Shown: piece by piece, positions 24,824 to 36,156 of the stretch
How positions within the stretch are numbered: the first letter of the stretch is position 1
Layout: each line of letters begins with the position of its first letter
Origin: Nephromyces sp. MM_2019
Lineage: Eukaryota; Apicomplexa; Aconoidasida; Nephromycida
NCBI GenBank assembly: GCA_015657535.1
Contig: JADHZB010002122.1
Coordinates: forward strand, 5,969 to 58,779
Length of the DNA: 52,811 bases
Direction: 5' to 3'
Translations under genes and position numbers: made by a program
The notes under the pieces: generated by a model
Told to the model about the DNA's origin: nothing
The model's input: the letters and a program-made list of their open reading frames with translations, nothing else
Database searches by the model: none

Positions 24824-26031
24824 GTGCTTCGTGGAGTATCATCAAATACCTCTAAGCACCCTCGTCAAAAGGTATTTAAAAATGCTTTAACAAGCCAACC
24901 CTTCATAAGGAAAGCGTTCGTAGCACGCCCTTCAAGGAAGCATTTGCTCAATGCAATGGCAGCAGAATCACTTCTTATGTATCACTTCTTATGTATTTAC
25001 AACTAGAAAAACACTTTCACATAAAAAATCTCTCCTTCCAATGACCCACGGTACTCTGGAAAACAACTTGAGTAACATCAACAAGGCTGCTGACGAGATT
25101 TTAGATATAGCAACGCTTGCGGCGCTCCATTGAGGATTGAAAAACTTTTCAAACAGCGCAAAAACAGCATCGCACTGCCAGGTAGTTTAAGTCTGTATGA
25201 GGTGGGCCGTGCTGGAAAATTAATGGTAAAGTAGAATACTTCCACAACATAATGGTATATTACCCGCTTATCGAAGTAGCTAGCATGGTAGCCTCACTTG
25301 AAAGAAGTTGTGTCATGGAAAAGCAGTACAGACGTCAAGTTGCCTCGATCGCCCGGTTTCAGGCACTAAACACCGCAAGTTTATAGGGCAACTGCTTCGA
25401 CAGTTGGATGAATCACGTTAAAGGTACGTCCAACTAGCTAGTAAAACGCCCAATATTTAACAGTGGAAATTGTGGCTTCCTCGAAGACGAAGTGAATATC
25501 TTTTTAGTTAAACATTTTAAAATTTGCAGAGGGACCTCAAAACGAAAGTGCAGTTCCGTAAGTGCATAGTCACCAGAGATAAATTTCTGCCATATTTTAC
25601 CGGCAAAGAATCAATATTTAGCTTGTTCACTAAGTGGTTATAGAAAACTTAAAAGCATTGAACTTGACAGTGACGGAACTTAGCGGTCATAGGCTAACAG
25701 AAGCTGCCTCTTTATATTCACGGAGCACAAGCCACTTTCAAGAATATTTTTACAAAAAAACCAACAAACTAGCACTTTCGCTATAACTAGTTCGGCATAA
25801 TTAAATTTCCCCCAAAATTTCTGTCCCTTTTAGAAGTATATGAATTGGTGGAAGGGTAAGCATAGTGTATTACTTACTTTTTCATCAAAAAAGCAAATGA
25901 CACTGAAAATACTGCTTGCATACACAACAGCTTTAGAAAACTCAAGAGTTTGTGAGAGTTTTTTTAGCATGCCTGAAAAGAATTTGTTTCAGGAAGTCGT
26001 GCTAGCCTCGCTAGCTACGCCGAACTGGTAA
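24824..26031 (+). CDS. Probable unidentified multi-exon gene (plus strand), boundaries not resolved
   Basis: A run of protein-like segments on one strand: NLSNINKAADEILDIATLA (near 25070-25125), MVASLERSCVMEKQYRRQVA (25285-25345), RDLKTKVQFRKCIVTRDKF (25530-25590, after an acceptor-like atttgcag), LTVTELSGHRLTEAASLYSR (25660-25725) and MTLKILLAYTTALENSRVC (25895-25955). All are rich in charged and helix-forming residues with little low complexity. I could not fix the splice borders, a start codon or a family. It may be one helical protein of about 250-350 residues, or partly chance open frames. Confidence 0.35.
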
Positions 26032-26501
26032 TAATAATTCACTCGATTCGTGGGTTGCTGGAAATCACAAGTTTACCACTCCTCAATGTATTGCAGCTTG
26101 TCTTAAATAACCACAAAATATAAAGCTCAAAAGCCAGGGAAAAAAAAACTTCAAGGCTTTTGAAGTATCATACGACACATCGTTTCCAATATTCATTACG
26201 AAGTAAACCATAAAATTACGATTTTTTCGGCCTCATTAATTCAAACCTCTAGATTCATCGAATAAACTACTGAAAACTTTTAAATAGCTTAATAGCGAAT
26301 GAAAACGTATAAAAGTCTTCATTCCTGTCCGGGTATGCCAGCACATCCGAAACAAGCCTAGGCCTCTTGTAAATCGAAACCTTTTTCGAGTCATGCTATC
26401 CATCACTCAATATCCACGAAGCTAAAATCTACTGCAGCTTCAAGAATTCAGCTTACTACTAACTTAATACTAGTCAACGTGTTTTATTTAAAGTGCTTCC
26501 T

Positions 26502-27220
26502 ATGGCGACATCGGAGAAATCATCAACCAATCCTATAGATATTGCTCCTCTTAAAGGTGGGCCTTTTGTTAGACAAATACCAAATCTAAGGCTACAACGA
26601 GGACAAATTTAAGACGCTGTCTTAATGAATAACTTTCACACCAAAATTATCCAAAACTTTGTAAATTTCGATACAAATCAAGAGTAACAGGAGTTCCCCA
26701 ATATAGTGCTCGGCATCTCCATAAGCATATCACATGCACCGCTCTAGCCTTCATGTAGGTCCATATTTTTAACCTTTAGTGGCAGTGCGTTTCTTTTTCT
26801 TAAGGCATGACAAGGGATTAGGATTTCTCTTCCTCCTAGAAACAAGAATAGACAAATAAGGTCAAGACGTCAATCAACGATCAAAATATTCTAGAGGCGA
26901 TTTTATCTGCAAAAAACGTGGAGGATCAGCACAAAACGCGAGTTACCTATAAGATCAGCCTCAAACTTCGTGCAACTTGAGTAGCCGCTGCACTAGAATA
27001 ACAGCCTCGATCCCTACATGCATGGAATATTCCACTAATCATCTCGATTCTAAGCAGCATTAAAGACGTAAGTAACTCCGGCTCTAAAAAGTCAAATCGT
27101 TTACCTAAAAGCTACCGCCATATTTACACTTTTTAATTATCAGGCTTAAAACTAATTATGCCGCAAGTGCGCTCGCTACAAAATACATCAAGAGCATCAA
27201 ATAAATGAACTCATTAATTA
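26502..27220 (+). CDS. Candidate unidentified gene starting at an ATG at 26502
   Basis: The ATG at 26502 opens MATSEKSSTNPIDIAPLKGG, with a possible donor after 26556. Two later same-strand segments are open and protein-like: SINDQNILEAILSAKNVEDQ (about 26868-26930) and PRSLHAWNIPLIISILSSIK, which follows aataacag and is followed by a good donor gtaagt at about 27070. A last segment to a stop lies before 27220. It would converge on UTP23, whose stop is at 27316. No family recognised; phases between the segments were not all reconciled. Confidence 0.3.
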
Positions 27221-27315
27221 GCAAAGAAAAAAGAGAAGGAAAAACGTAGCCCTATCTGGCATTCGCAAAACAACGCTAAATAGTGTAAAAAAACTCGTAG
27301 AAAGCAAATAATCAG

Positions 27316-30300
27316 TTACCTCTTGGGGCGCAACGGAAGTTTTTCTTCTTCAGGTTTTCGTACATTAATATAAGCTTTCTCCCAACCACTAGAACCCAGC
27401 TTGGTATCTTCCAGCTACAAAAACAAGAAATATAGTGCAGTGCTTAAATATGAAAAAAACACATTTTGCAAGATTTACTGGGGATAGGGTCGAATAGTTT
27501 TCTTGCTCCCTATATGCTGCACGAATAAATTTAGCCTAGAATCAATCTTCACGGCTTTCCGAAAGCAAGCCAAGCGAAAAAATAGTAAAAAGCAATCTTA
27601 GCATTGCTATCGAGAAAAATGCAAAGCTCTGGACTAGCAGTACACAAACAAAGGAAGCTAGGCACCTATATCGTTTAAGAGCAGATAGCTATATGTTTGA
27701 ATATCAAGTTAATTTCCTTGTTCACCCTTTAAAAAGGGATACAATCTTCCATTTCAAGACTTACTAAGCATTTGTAGGTTATTTCAAAATATTCTAAATA
27801 AGTATAGCATAATTAACCATTTGATTCCTTTTAAGCACGATATAAAGCAACTTATAAATGGAATGTATCTCAGCAATAAGACCACAAGTACACTGGAGCT
27901 TCGGGGTGAAAGTTAGTCATACTAATCTTCAATTTTTAAAATCCACAAAATACACCGCTTCTTCATCATAAAATTAGATAGAAATGGAGGAAGCGCGTAT
28001 TAAAGTCAAAAAATACTTTTCCCAAAAAAAATTCATAACGAGGGATCTTATCCTGTAGATTTGGGTAGCTTTACAGCGTAGTAATGCCGAGAGCATAAAT
28101 CATAAAAAATAGAAGGAAAAAGTTGCCCTGCCTTACCTCAGCGTGAAATCGCTTAGACGCTGTACCCGGGTCTTCCAAAACAGGAACGTTTCCTTCCATT
28201 CGAATAAGAGGAACCCCAGGAACTCGCCTATGAGCAATACAGGAAGCGTAAAATGATAATATATTTCAAAGCACTAAACAATAGCCAAAATCAAAATATA
28301 AAATTGGTTTTGTCGCATTTAGATCGTACTGCCCTGCGTTGCAGCGCCTATCCCTTAGCTTAATAAAAGTAGGAATGACACGTAAAAAGCTCCGCATCTC
28401 ATCAAATCAAAGAAAAGCTTCTTCACAAACATTCTAACAAAGGCAAGTGACAAACTCCCATGCTCAAGAAGCTTTCAATGAGTTGAATTGAACGGGCTTT
28501 TCCAAGTTACTCACAACCCTGTCATTCAATTAGCCATACGTGAAGACCTAAAGGAGCCTAAACTAAGACTCTGCAATCCAAACATCGAAATGAAAATCTG
28601 TATATTATCACACACTCAAATTATTGCCCATGAGCAGCGAGGCTGTGGGCATTAAACAAATAACTTGGCAAAAAAATATTTTTTGAAGGCAAAAAAATCA
28701 GATTTAAGCTCAGCATAATTATTCGAATTAAACTGATAAAAGCAACATTACCGTAGTTGGTGTATTATTTCCTTATCCTGAGTAGCCACACATAACTTGG
28801 ATGCGTTACCATCGCCTATAACCTCCAAAATACAGATTCTAGCCGAGTAATACCCTGAATCATTTATAGTGGCAAAAAAATTAACAGGATGCATATTTTT
28901 TCAATGCAACTCACCCATTTACGAAAAAATGTAGGAAAATTTTCTGCATTAAGCAGTCTGTGTCTGTATATACTTGAATTAGACGCAGGTAAGCACTACA
29001 ATGAACAGCTTAAATGCACAAAAACAGCATAGCCACTGAAAATATCTATTCACGGCTACCTTTTGGCAGACTGAGGCGGGGATAAAAACCTTCAAGAAAT
29101 AATGCTGGAGCCTCACAGCAAAGCATAAGCTTAAGTGAAACAAGGAACGCAGCTTGAAGGAATTGCAGCTCGAAAAATGACTATTTCTACGATACAGCGA
29201 GTAACACCCTTCACAATTCAAATAAGAGGGGAGAGCTAATAATCATTTTGTAAGTTATATGCGCATTGATGAGAGAAGATTGCAGTTCATAGATTAACGC
29301 ATATACCCGCCGACATCGAGGCATTTACTCTTGTACACGAATACCTTGCTTCACATGCCAATGACCTACCATGCTGGCGTGAATTTCCACCAATTGCCAT
29401 ACTCCTAATTCCAGAGTGAGAACAAGCAACCCTGGTGAAAAATGACCAGAAAAAACAGAAAATAGGTACAGGGAAATTCATTAAAGCAGCACTAGAGAAA
29501 TTTTCCCAAATTACTGGGGTATAAAACGGAATAACGACAAAATATCATGTTAATGCTTACTTCAATTCAGTCCATATTATGTGTCTCACAAAAGATATTG
29601 ACAGGGATAAGTCGCTGCTTAAAATTCTTATAAATCAATTTTTATAATACTAAACTTCGAGGATTTAAAGTACTAAAAACTTCAAAACATCGCAATCCTA
29701 ATTAGCATATTCCTCCCATAATAGGCATGTGAAAATGAAGATAGCATCAAACCATCAGGAAATAAACTTTCATAACTGCATACCTGCCGAAATTTTTTGC
29801 AATTAACCTAGCCCCTGAACAAGCCTCCCCCAGGTTCTTCAATTCGTTGTTTATGCACTGTGTTACCACTGAAGATTTTTTAAGCAGGTATACATGAAGA
29901 TTCGTTAAAGTAACAATTACACTGCATTAGAGGTCTAAAAAGAAGGCTACGGTACATAAGCACAATGCGAGGGCAACAGACTGCACACTTCTTACCATGA
30001 CTACACAATGCAGCTTATGACTTTAATGAAGAACTAAAAAACAACAAACAAATTCAAGTTGCATTGCATATCAACAGGAAGGGAAGAAAGCGCCCAGCTT
30101 GGGAACACAGAACCTACTTCGTAGAAAAACTGCAAAAAATATTTAATTTTTAACAGGTAAAAAATTCATCTCCGTAGGCAATATTAGGATTTAGGGTCTG
30201 TGATTTAGGGTTTAAAAATTTGCGATGGCACAATAAGCACGACTGCCAGCAAGATTACGAAAAAAAGAAGACATCATGACTCGCTTACTAATTTTACATC

Positions 30301-30746
30301 GGCCACCCAGCATCTTAGGTATTTGGTCCTTAATATGAAGCTTATGCTTCAGGGCTTCTTGAATGAAAGTTCCATCAACTGCAAGGTAGGAAATTAGGCA
30401 AAATGACGGGAATAAGCGAAGATAAAACATACAGGACTCTATGCGAGGGTAAGATCGAGATAGCATGTAATAAGAGGTAAAGATAACCTAATTGAACGCA
30501 ACTTTTGTTCTTCAGTGAATTACTATTAGTTACACCTCTATCCAATAGATACTAATTCATAAAAAAAGGCTATCATTCTATATTTTTCAACTGTTCTACA
30601 CTTGCTATTCGATAATTGAGGTTCAGCATTTAACCCTTGCAGAGACAAGAGGCCGTACCGACGACATTGTAAGGTGGGGTCATGTCAAAGGTCATCCTGT
30701 AAAAGCGCATGATGCGCTTCAAATTCTTGGCACGCGTGATCTTCAT
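27316..30746 (-). CDS. UTP23: UTP23, small-subunit processome protein, seven exons, complete
   Basis: UTP23 is a nucleolar PIN-like protein of the small-subunit processome, needed for early 18S rRNA processing and release of the snR30/U17 snoRNA. Exons 30746-30659, 30378-30289, 29868-29784, 29431-29345, 28838-28752, 28227-28137 and 27414-27316 all join in phase with GT-AG borders, giving 208 residues and a TAA stop. Exon 1 starts MKITRAKNLKRIMRFYRMTF. Then PPYNVVVDGTFIQEAL matches the family's 'PYQILLDGTFCQAAL', followed by QIPKMLGGRCKI, QCINNELKNLGEACSGARLI and a Cys/His segment (VACSHSG, then LACEAR) corresponding to the family zinc motif. After that come ICILEVIGDGNASKLCVATQ and DKEIIHQLRRVPGVPLI, the 'VATQD..L....PGVPL' signature. 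The C-terminal tail is basic (KLPLRPKR). FCF1/UTP24 is the closest alternative, but it lacks the LGEACSGARLIA arrangement and normally keeps catalytic PIN acids. It is slightly shorter than the human and yeast proteins (about 250). Confidence 0.93.
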
Positions 30747-31128
30747 TTTGCTTAAATGCCACTCAGGGAATCTTCATCCATTGCAAAGAGGCAACTATAG
30801 ATTGTAGATTTATACCCCAGATCACTCGGGCTAAAATTTAGCACCGCAATGGACTGCTTATAAAAATGCCGCCTACAGTTAAAATGTCAATCTCTTCTGG
30901 TAATACTTGAACCAATCTCTCTTGGTAATACTTTAACTACTGAACACTGGCCTAAATCCTTTAGAAAGTACTTAAGTGTAAAAGAGAAACTTACGAATCG
31001 TGGATTGCACAATCCTACCATCGTGAATACATGTACTGAAGTGATTAGTGACAAAGTCTCGACATAAGCTTCCTCAAAACTATCCTAATTTTTCCGCAAT
31101 AAAGACAGCCGCATCGCCATGACATCTT

Positions 31129-31413
31129 TTATCCGTATAGTAACATCCCGTCGAAGACGTAAAAGGCAAAAATTGAAGATAACTCAATACCCTCATCAAT
31201 ATGACGCGCGAAAGCCGCAGCAGTACACTGCCCTAATAGGAATACTCTGCACATTATAATCCAGAGGGAAAGTATATTACGGGGGCTCTGCTTCACCATG
31301 AGAAAGTGGCAGATAGCTGCGGCCAAATGCCTAATACTTTTGTCTTCGTATACTGCTGTGTTATGGAATGCCTTGTACTCCCCGCTTCTTATAAGGGCTG
31401 GAAGCCTAATCAT
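31129..31413 (-). CDS. Unidentified 94-residue open frame with ATG start
   Basis: An uninterrupted ATG-to-TAA frame beginning MIRLPALIRSGEYKAFHNTA, with a hydrophobic middle (NILSLWIIMCRVFLLGQC) that could be one membrane helix and a second hydrophobic part near the end (IFAFYVFDGMLLYG). It sits 380 bp upstream of UTP23 on the same strand. I recognise no family. It could be a small membrane protein, or an exon of the minus-strand gene whose C-terminal exons are at 32648-32174. Length alone does not exclude chance. Confidence 0.35.
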   Translation of the reverse strand: MIRLPALIRSGEYKAFHNTAVYEDKSIRHLAAAICHFLMVKQSPRNILSLWIIMCRVFLLGQCTAAAFARHIDEGIELSSIFAFYVFDGMLLYG

Positions 31414-31941
31414 TGAAATGTGTACCGCTCCGTGAGTGCTACCGGTGCAGCATGCCGCACGGACTTTTGCCGGCTATGAGGGCTTTGGTTTGAAACGTGT
31501 TTAAAGCGAATTAAAACAGAATCAGAGGATAAAATCAACAAAACTTAACCATAAGATCGTCAAGACCCAGGAGTGAAACCATTAAAAATTGGTATGCAGC
31601 AATCTTGCAATCGTGCAGTGCAACATTAAGGGAATCAGTTCATTTTTTGCGCCCCTTAAACTTTGAATATTAATGCATGCGATTCACTAGGTGTATTCGT
31701 GTCAATTCCAGAGGAAAATAGCCGTAAGAGCAGCAAGTGCCACGACAAATCAACACTTTGCTTTTTTGAGAAATTATACAAAATTTCTCCCAATGACACT
31801 TAAGAGAGGTGAGTTAGCTATATAGGATACGACGCGCAAACTAATGATTTATGCCGTCACCTAGTACAAGACACACTTGTGCATAAAACGGTGCCTCTTA
31901 AAGCTGGCAGTAGTCTATAGCCTTTTATTTTTCAAATGCAG

Positions 31942-32029
31942 GATATTCCTGGAAGATATATTGTGCTCAATACTTCATCCAATTCAGCACATTACTCATC
32001 GCATCTTAAGGGACACAAATGTGCTTTCG
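31942..32029 (+). CDS. Isolated exon-like segment, plus strand
   Basis: Bounded by a good acceptor (tttcaaatgcag) and a gtaact donor. The frame encodes DIPGRYIVLNTSSNSAHYSS and then HLKGHKCAF. The sequence is protein-like and phase-clean (29 codons plus one base), but I cannot name the protein. A possible upstream exon ends MTLKRG|gtgagt near 31806, though the phases do not match directly. Minus-strand genes flank it on both sides. Confidence 0.3.
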
Positions 32030-32173
32030 GTAACTTTTGGGTCTCAAGCTTTTCTTTTTTCTCAGCAAGGCCATAAAACTAAACCACTAGGAAATTGAAC
32101 CTATCACTCGAGCACCATAGCTTGCTTGATAGCAAGTATTACAAGTAAGCAAATATGAATGCTTACCAGCAGC

Positions 32174-32648
32174 TCATGCATTTTCCAAAACACCACTAGC
32201 ATTTTTTGCTACGTAAAATAGAGCAAATCTCAAAAATACAGCCTCGCGAACATCTAACCGATAGTATTTACTAGAATAGGATGCCATAGATTGCGTAGGG
32301 AGTAGGTTAGCAAGAGGGGAATCCGCTACTATAAGATTGTGGTATGCAAGTGTAGCAGTGCTAAGCATAGAAAGCCAATGTTAACTAATAGATATTAGCT
32401 CAGCTTTTCATCCCAGTCACCTTAAGATGCGATAGACGCCTAGGAGATAGATAGTACTACTTAAGGCTACATCAGGATGAAATACACTCTGAAAATTTAA
32501 GCTGTGATGCACATGATAGCAACCACCTTATTGAAAATGCTTCTGCTATTCTCTCATTCAAGCATGACTCAAAAAGGAGCTCAAAAAAATAGAAGCGATT
32601 GTGACAAAGCATGTCCGCAATGACACAAACACACAGGGTTGTTAGCTC
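32174..32648 (-). CDS. C-terminal two exons of an unidentified helical protein
   Basis: Exon 32648-32527 (ELTTLCVCVIADMLCHNRFY, then FFELLFESCLNERIAEAF) and exon 32360-32174 (STATLAYHNLIVADSPLANL, then YRLDVREAVFLRFALFYVAK) join in phase across a 166-nt intron (gtggtt to cttag) and end in TGA. The alternating amphipathic helices suggest an armadillo/HEAT-type repeat protein. The last part, 'R.AVFLRFALFYVAKN.SGV.E', faintly resembles the head domain of the vesicle-tethering factor p115/Uso1, but this is a weak impression. Upstream exons were not found, so this is a fragment. Confidence 0.5.
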
Positions 32649-33766
32649 CTGCACGGCTTTTATAAACTGTAAGCAGCCAAAGCTTTCACATTGTGAGTTC
32701 GATTAATTTTATTGAGAAGCAGCATAAAAATAGAATTTCAATTCAAGCATTCATTACCGTGGAAGATTTTGTATCCAAGAAATAATCTAAGCGTGAACTC
32801 AACTTTCACACCAATTGATCTTAGCCTATTCACCTAGTCGGCAGGAGCTATAAATTACGCACATGAAAAAATAGAAGCATGCAGTCACGACATTTTCATA
32901 ACTTGGCATTTCGCATAGATCATACGCCACCATTTAAAATCCACAATTTTAAATCAGAAGAAAACATATATTGACCTTTAACATGCAATAAGAGCAGCCT
33001 AACGATTACCCTACTAGCTTGCTAGGAAATAATCGAGATAACTTTTCCTTTAAACCTCTAGGATGCCAAATCACACCATAAAAACGAACAAAGAGGGTCA
33101 CTTTGTTGGACTTTTTCATCTTAACAAAAGCTTCACGGCATGCAAAAAAATAACGGTGGAGCTGACAATCCAATGTTAGAACCTCACGATTTGACTATGT
33201 CTCGTGCAACACCGCGAAGAAATGGAATAAAGCAAAACTTTATTAGCAGCAGTAAAAAACACAAAATTCAAAACCACTGAATTACGGTTCAACGTCAGGA
33301 AAACAGTACCGAAATTGTACAGTAGATTTTAAAGGTACAAGATTGCATTAAAATCTAACGAAAAGTTACTTTCAAATACCTCATACTTAAGTGTCCAAGT
33401 AGGACTCAGTTAGAATAGGAAGCGAAGCAAATAATTGTTAAAAAGCTAACATTTTTCAGTCATTATTTTCTCAAGTTTACTAATATGACAGTGTTCACAT
33501 GATTTTAACCATTGCTAATCGTGGTAGCATCTTGGAACGTATAAAATTATTTTTACCATGCGTGTTCACGCATTCATTATATAACAAGTTACTGAATAAG
33601 AATCAGTATCATCAAATAACTTGACGACAGAATTGAACAACAATTCCACGCCCGAGCTAGCATCACCATTCAAGATACAATGATTAAACTGAATTTAGTG
33701 GATTCGCCGTAAATAAGGGAAAGAAGGCTTAAATAGTCCAAAGACGTTGCCGAGAGTCAATAAATT

Positions 33767-34893
33767 TCAATCTTTTTGGAAGACTAAATTTTCCACCAGC
33801 TTGGTTTTGAATAATTCAAGGAGGCAGTACCCGTTACGTTGAGCTTCAGTTCCAAGCCAATGAGCCACATACCCTGAGAAATTAAGGCGATATCATAAGA
33901 ATTATAATCACTTCCCATCTTTAAATCGAGCCGCTACACAATGAAGAGCTACTGGGTAATAAAGATTAATCATGAAATAGGCCACATTAAAGACGCCTGT
34001 GGCTTATTATGGAAAAGATTTCAAACATCAAAAAAAAGTTTTTAATACGGAAGCAGCACCATAGAGTTGATATTCACAGCAGATACGAGCAGCTTTGCAT
34101 ATCAGCATTAGCAAAGTACTGAAAAAAAAATCAGTAGCACCCTAAATTAAAGGACTAACACCCAGGAGAAGTGGCATTCCGACAGATTTTCTTGCACGAG
34201 CACTTTATTACAGTCAAAAAGATGAGGCAAAAAAGATAGGGCAAAAATTTTGAACACTTTATCAGCATAATAGATTCAGTTTTAGCGTAGCTCGAAAATA
34301 CGGCCTCTAAATAAATAATAAAAAGAGTGATAAAAGCAGAAATTTTCCTGTTCAAGGCTTCGCGTACTCACGGAATACTTTACGCAGCTGAGGACGAATA
34401 TTTATTAGCATTTTCTCTCTCTTACCCTCAAAAGGTCTTTAAACTGGTATAACGTTAGCCCAGGAAGGGCATCTGACGCATCTAAACTTCCAGCTGAATT
34501 AGCATACAACTTTTTCCCACCATATTTCGGAAGGACGTCTTTTAAGAATCCATAGCGAATGTCATAATGACGAATGAAAAACTCATTTAGAATGTCATGG
34601 TACCCCCAGTCACTAGGAAAAACACCACTTTGATGTATTAGGCGTATAGCATAATTGAGATGGATTCTCTTCGGAAGCCCCTCTGCAAACTCGTGGAACT
34701 GAGACGTCAATTTCATCTCGTACTTCTCTGCGATACCATTATCCTCCAGAGGCTTAAGTGATGAAAAATACGCAGAGGCTACAGCATAATTTTTAAGAAA
34801 GAGTCGTGGAGTGAAAGAAATACAAGGGATGTACCCCTGCGAAGGAGATGCTGAAGATACCCCACGTAGGAGAGGCAAAACAAGTTGCCTCAT
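33767..34893 (-). CDS. Unidentified 196-residue protein, probably mitochondrial, three exons
   Basis: Exons 34893-34426, 34387-34372 (only 16 nt) and 33873-33767 join in phase with GT-AG borders; the introns are 38 and 498 nt. Without splicing, the first exon would end VRERKC-stop within the tiny intron, which carries a branch-site-like ctaataa and ends tcctcag. The N-terminus (MRQLVLPLLRGVSSASPSQG, continuing with Arg, Ser and Phe and almost no acid) looks like a mitochondrial presequence. The body is soluble and conserved-looking: LPKRIHLNYAIRLIHQSGVF, PSDWGYHDILNEFFIRHYDI, then YQFKDLLRLRKVFRYVAHWL and a stop after VENLVFQKD. The start is the first in-frame ATG (34893). I do not recognise the family; a lineage-specific respiratory or mitoribosomal subunit would fit, which is inference. 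Confidence 0.72.
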
Positions 34894-35245
34894 CCCGGAT
34901 CCTTGCCAGGATAGCAACTGACGAAACAGGGGTAAAATCGGTGGAGGACATAGAAGGATTGATGATTGGAAGCGCGTAATCTTTCAGAAGGACTTTCTCA
35001 CCAAAATATCATCAATGGGGGGAAACATACCCAAGGGAGCATATGTAGAACAATCCTAGCAAGTGAGTGATGTTACAGTCTAGAAAATGAACTTGTCAGC
35101 ATTCGAGCAAGCTTTCAAACACGTCATGTGGCTCAGCTTAGCTTCAAGCATATAACTTTAAGGATCCGTTATTAAAGTGTTGTAGCCCATACTCAAACTG
35201 CATCACGTGAAACACTATAGTTAGAGAAGTCTTCGCTATATAACC

Positions 35246-36156
35246 TTGAGGACACTAGAAACCACCAAGCCACCACAGCAACATCCCTGTAGCGATGAAG
35301 AGTCTCAAATTTGGCGTGAAACATACGTTAAGAGTATCGCTGAACGTAGTATGTTTGTTTGCGCTGGGCTGGGCTGTTTTTTTCCAGTACTAGCAATGCG
35401 GAGAATCCAGGTCAAAGAATACGGATATCCTGCTTGGGCAGCCTGCTCTTGTGGGTACACTACATTGCAAAACTTCCAGTTGCGGGCTGTGTACTATGCG
35501 TAAAAACCATTGAAAGCTTCGGTGCTAACGAAAATTATTATGATGCGCAACATGGCGCTGTTTAATCCGCACAAGGGATAACAGTTAGTCAAAAGAAACA
35601 GAAATTTTTTCTGGCTCCTCTTGTGGATAGTGTAACAAGTTACGTTAAAAAGCATGCATCGTTACAGGGGTACATCCTATCATCAAAATATTTTAGGCAT
35701 ACTTCCACTACGTAAAGGCTCTTGAACCCTAGGTCTTCTACATCTATTTCTAGCTTTTTTTTCCAGTCACACTAATGCTAGCATTTGATGCTCTCCATTA
35801 AAGTTTCTGATGACTCACCCTGATCATTTTTTGGATCGCTTCAAATACACATAGTACGAGTTACATATTGCGATGTACTGACTTTCATTCTGAGAGAACC
35901 ATATGGTTGTTACATATTGGCAAAAAAACATATCAATATTAAGTGTTGTAGAAGTTTTGTTTAAGCAAGTAATTTGTCGATATTGGCTCGTCAGTGGTAT
36001 ACTAGCCAAGCTCTGAAAAATAATTATCTTCTTTTTTGTAAAGCCATTGAGATTGTCTTCTATCCTCCGCTATATTCAGTATTCAAGTTTCTCGCCTTTG
36101 AAACTTGCCCCACACTCTTTAAGCTTCGAAGTGTTGCTTTGACAGAAAGTTCGTAA
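35246..36156 (+). CDS. Probable unidentified gene divergent from the 34.9-kb gene, exons unresolved
   Basis: Plus-strand segments that read like protein: RETYVKSIAERSMFVCAGLG with a short hydrophobic stretch and RR (35310-35400), and in another frame LPVAGCVLCVKTIESFGANE (35472-35531). Next comes KKQKFFLAPLVDSVTSYVKK (about 35593-35655) and, after a possible acceptor (ctcgtcag), WYTSQALKNNYLLFCKAIEI to a TAA at 36156. No ATG opens the first frame, so an upstream exon is needed, or the true frame starts inside. The arrangement 'AGLG...RR...GYPAWAACSCGY' recalls MICOS subunit MIC10 only loosely. Unnamed. Confidence 0.3.

Noticed and set aside
30190..30210. Two TTTAGGG words, the telomere repeat of many alveolates.
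   Set aside because: Only two separated copies in A/T-rich UTP23 intron sequence; not an interstitial telomere array.
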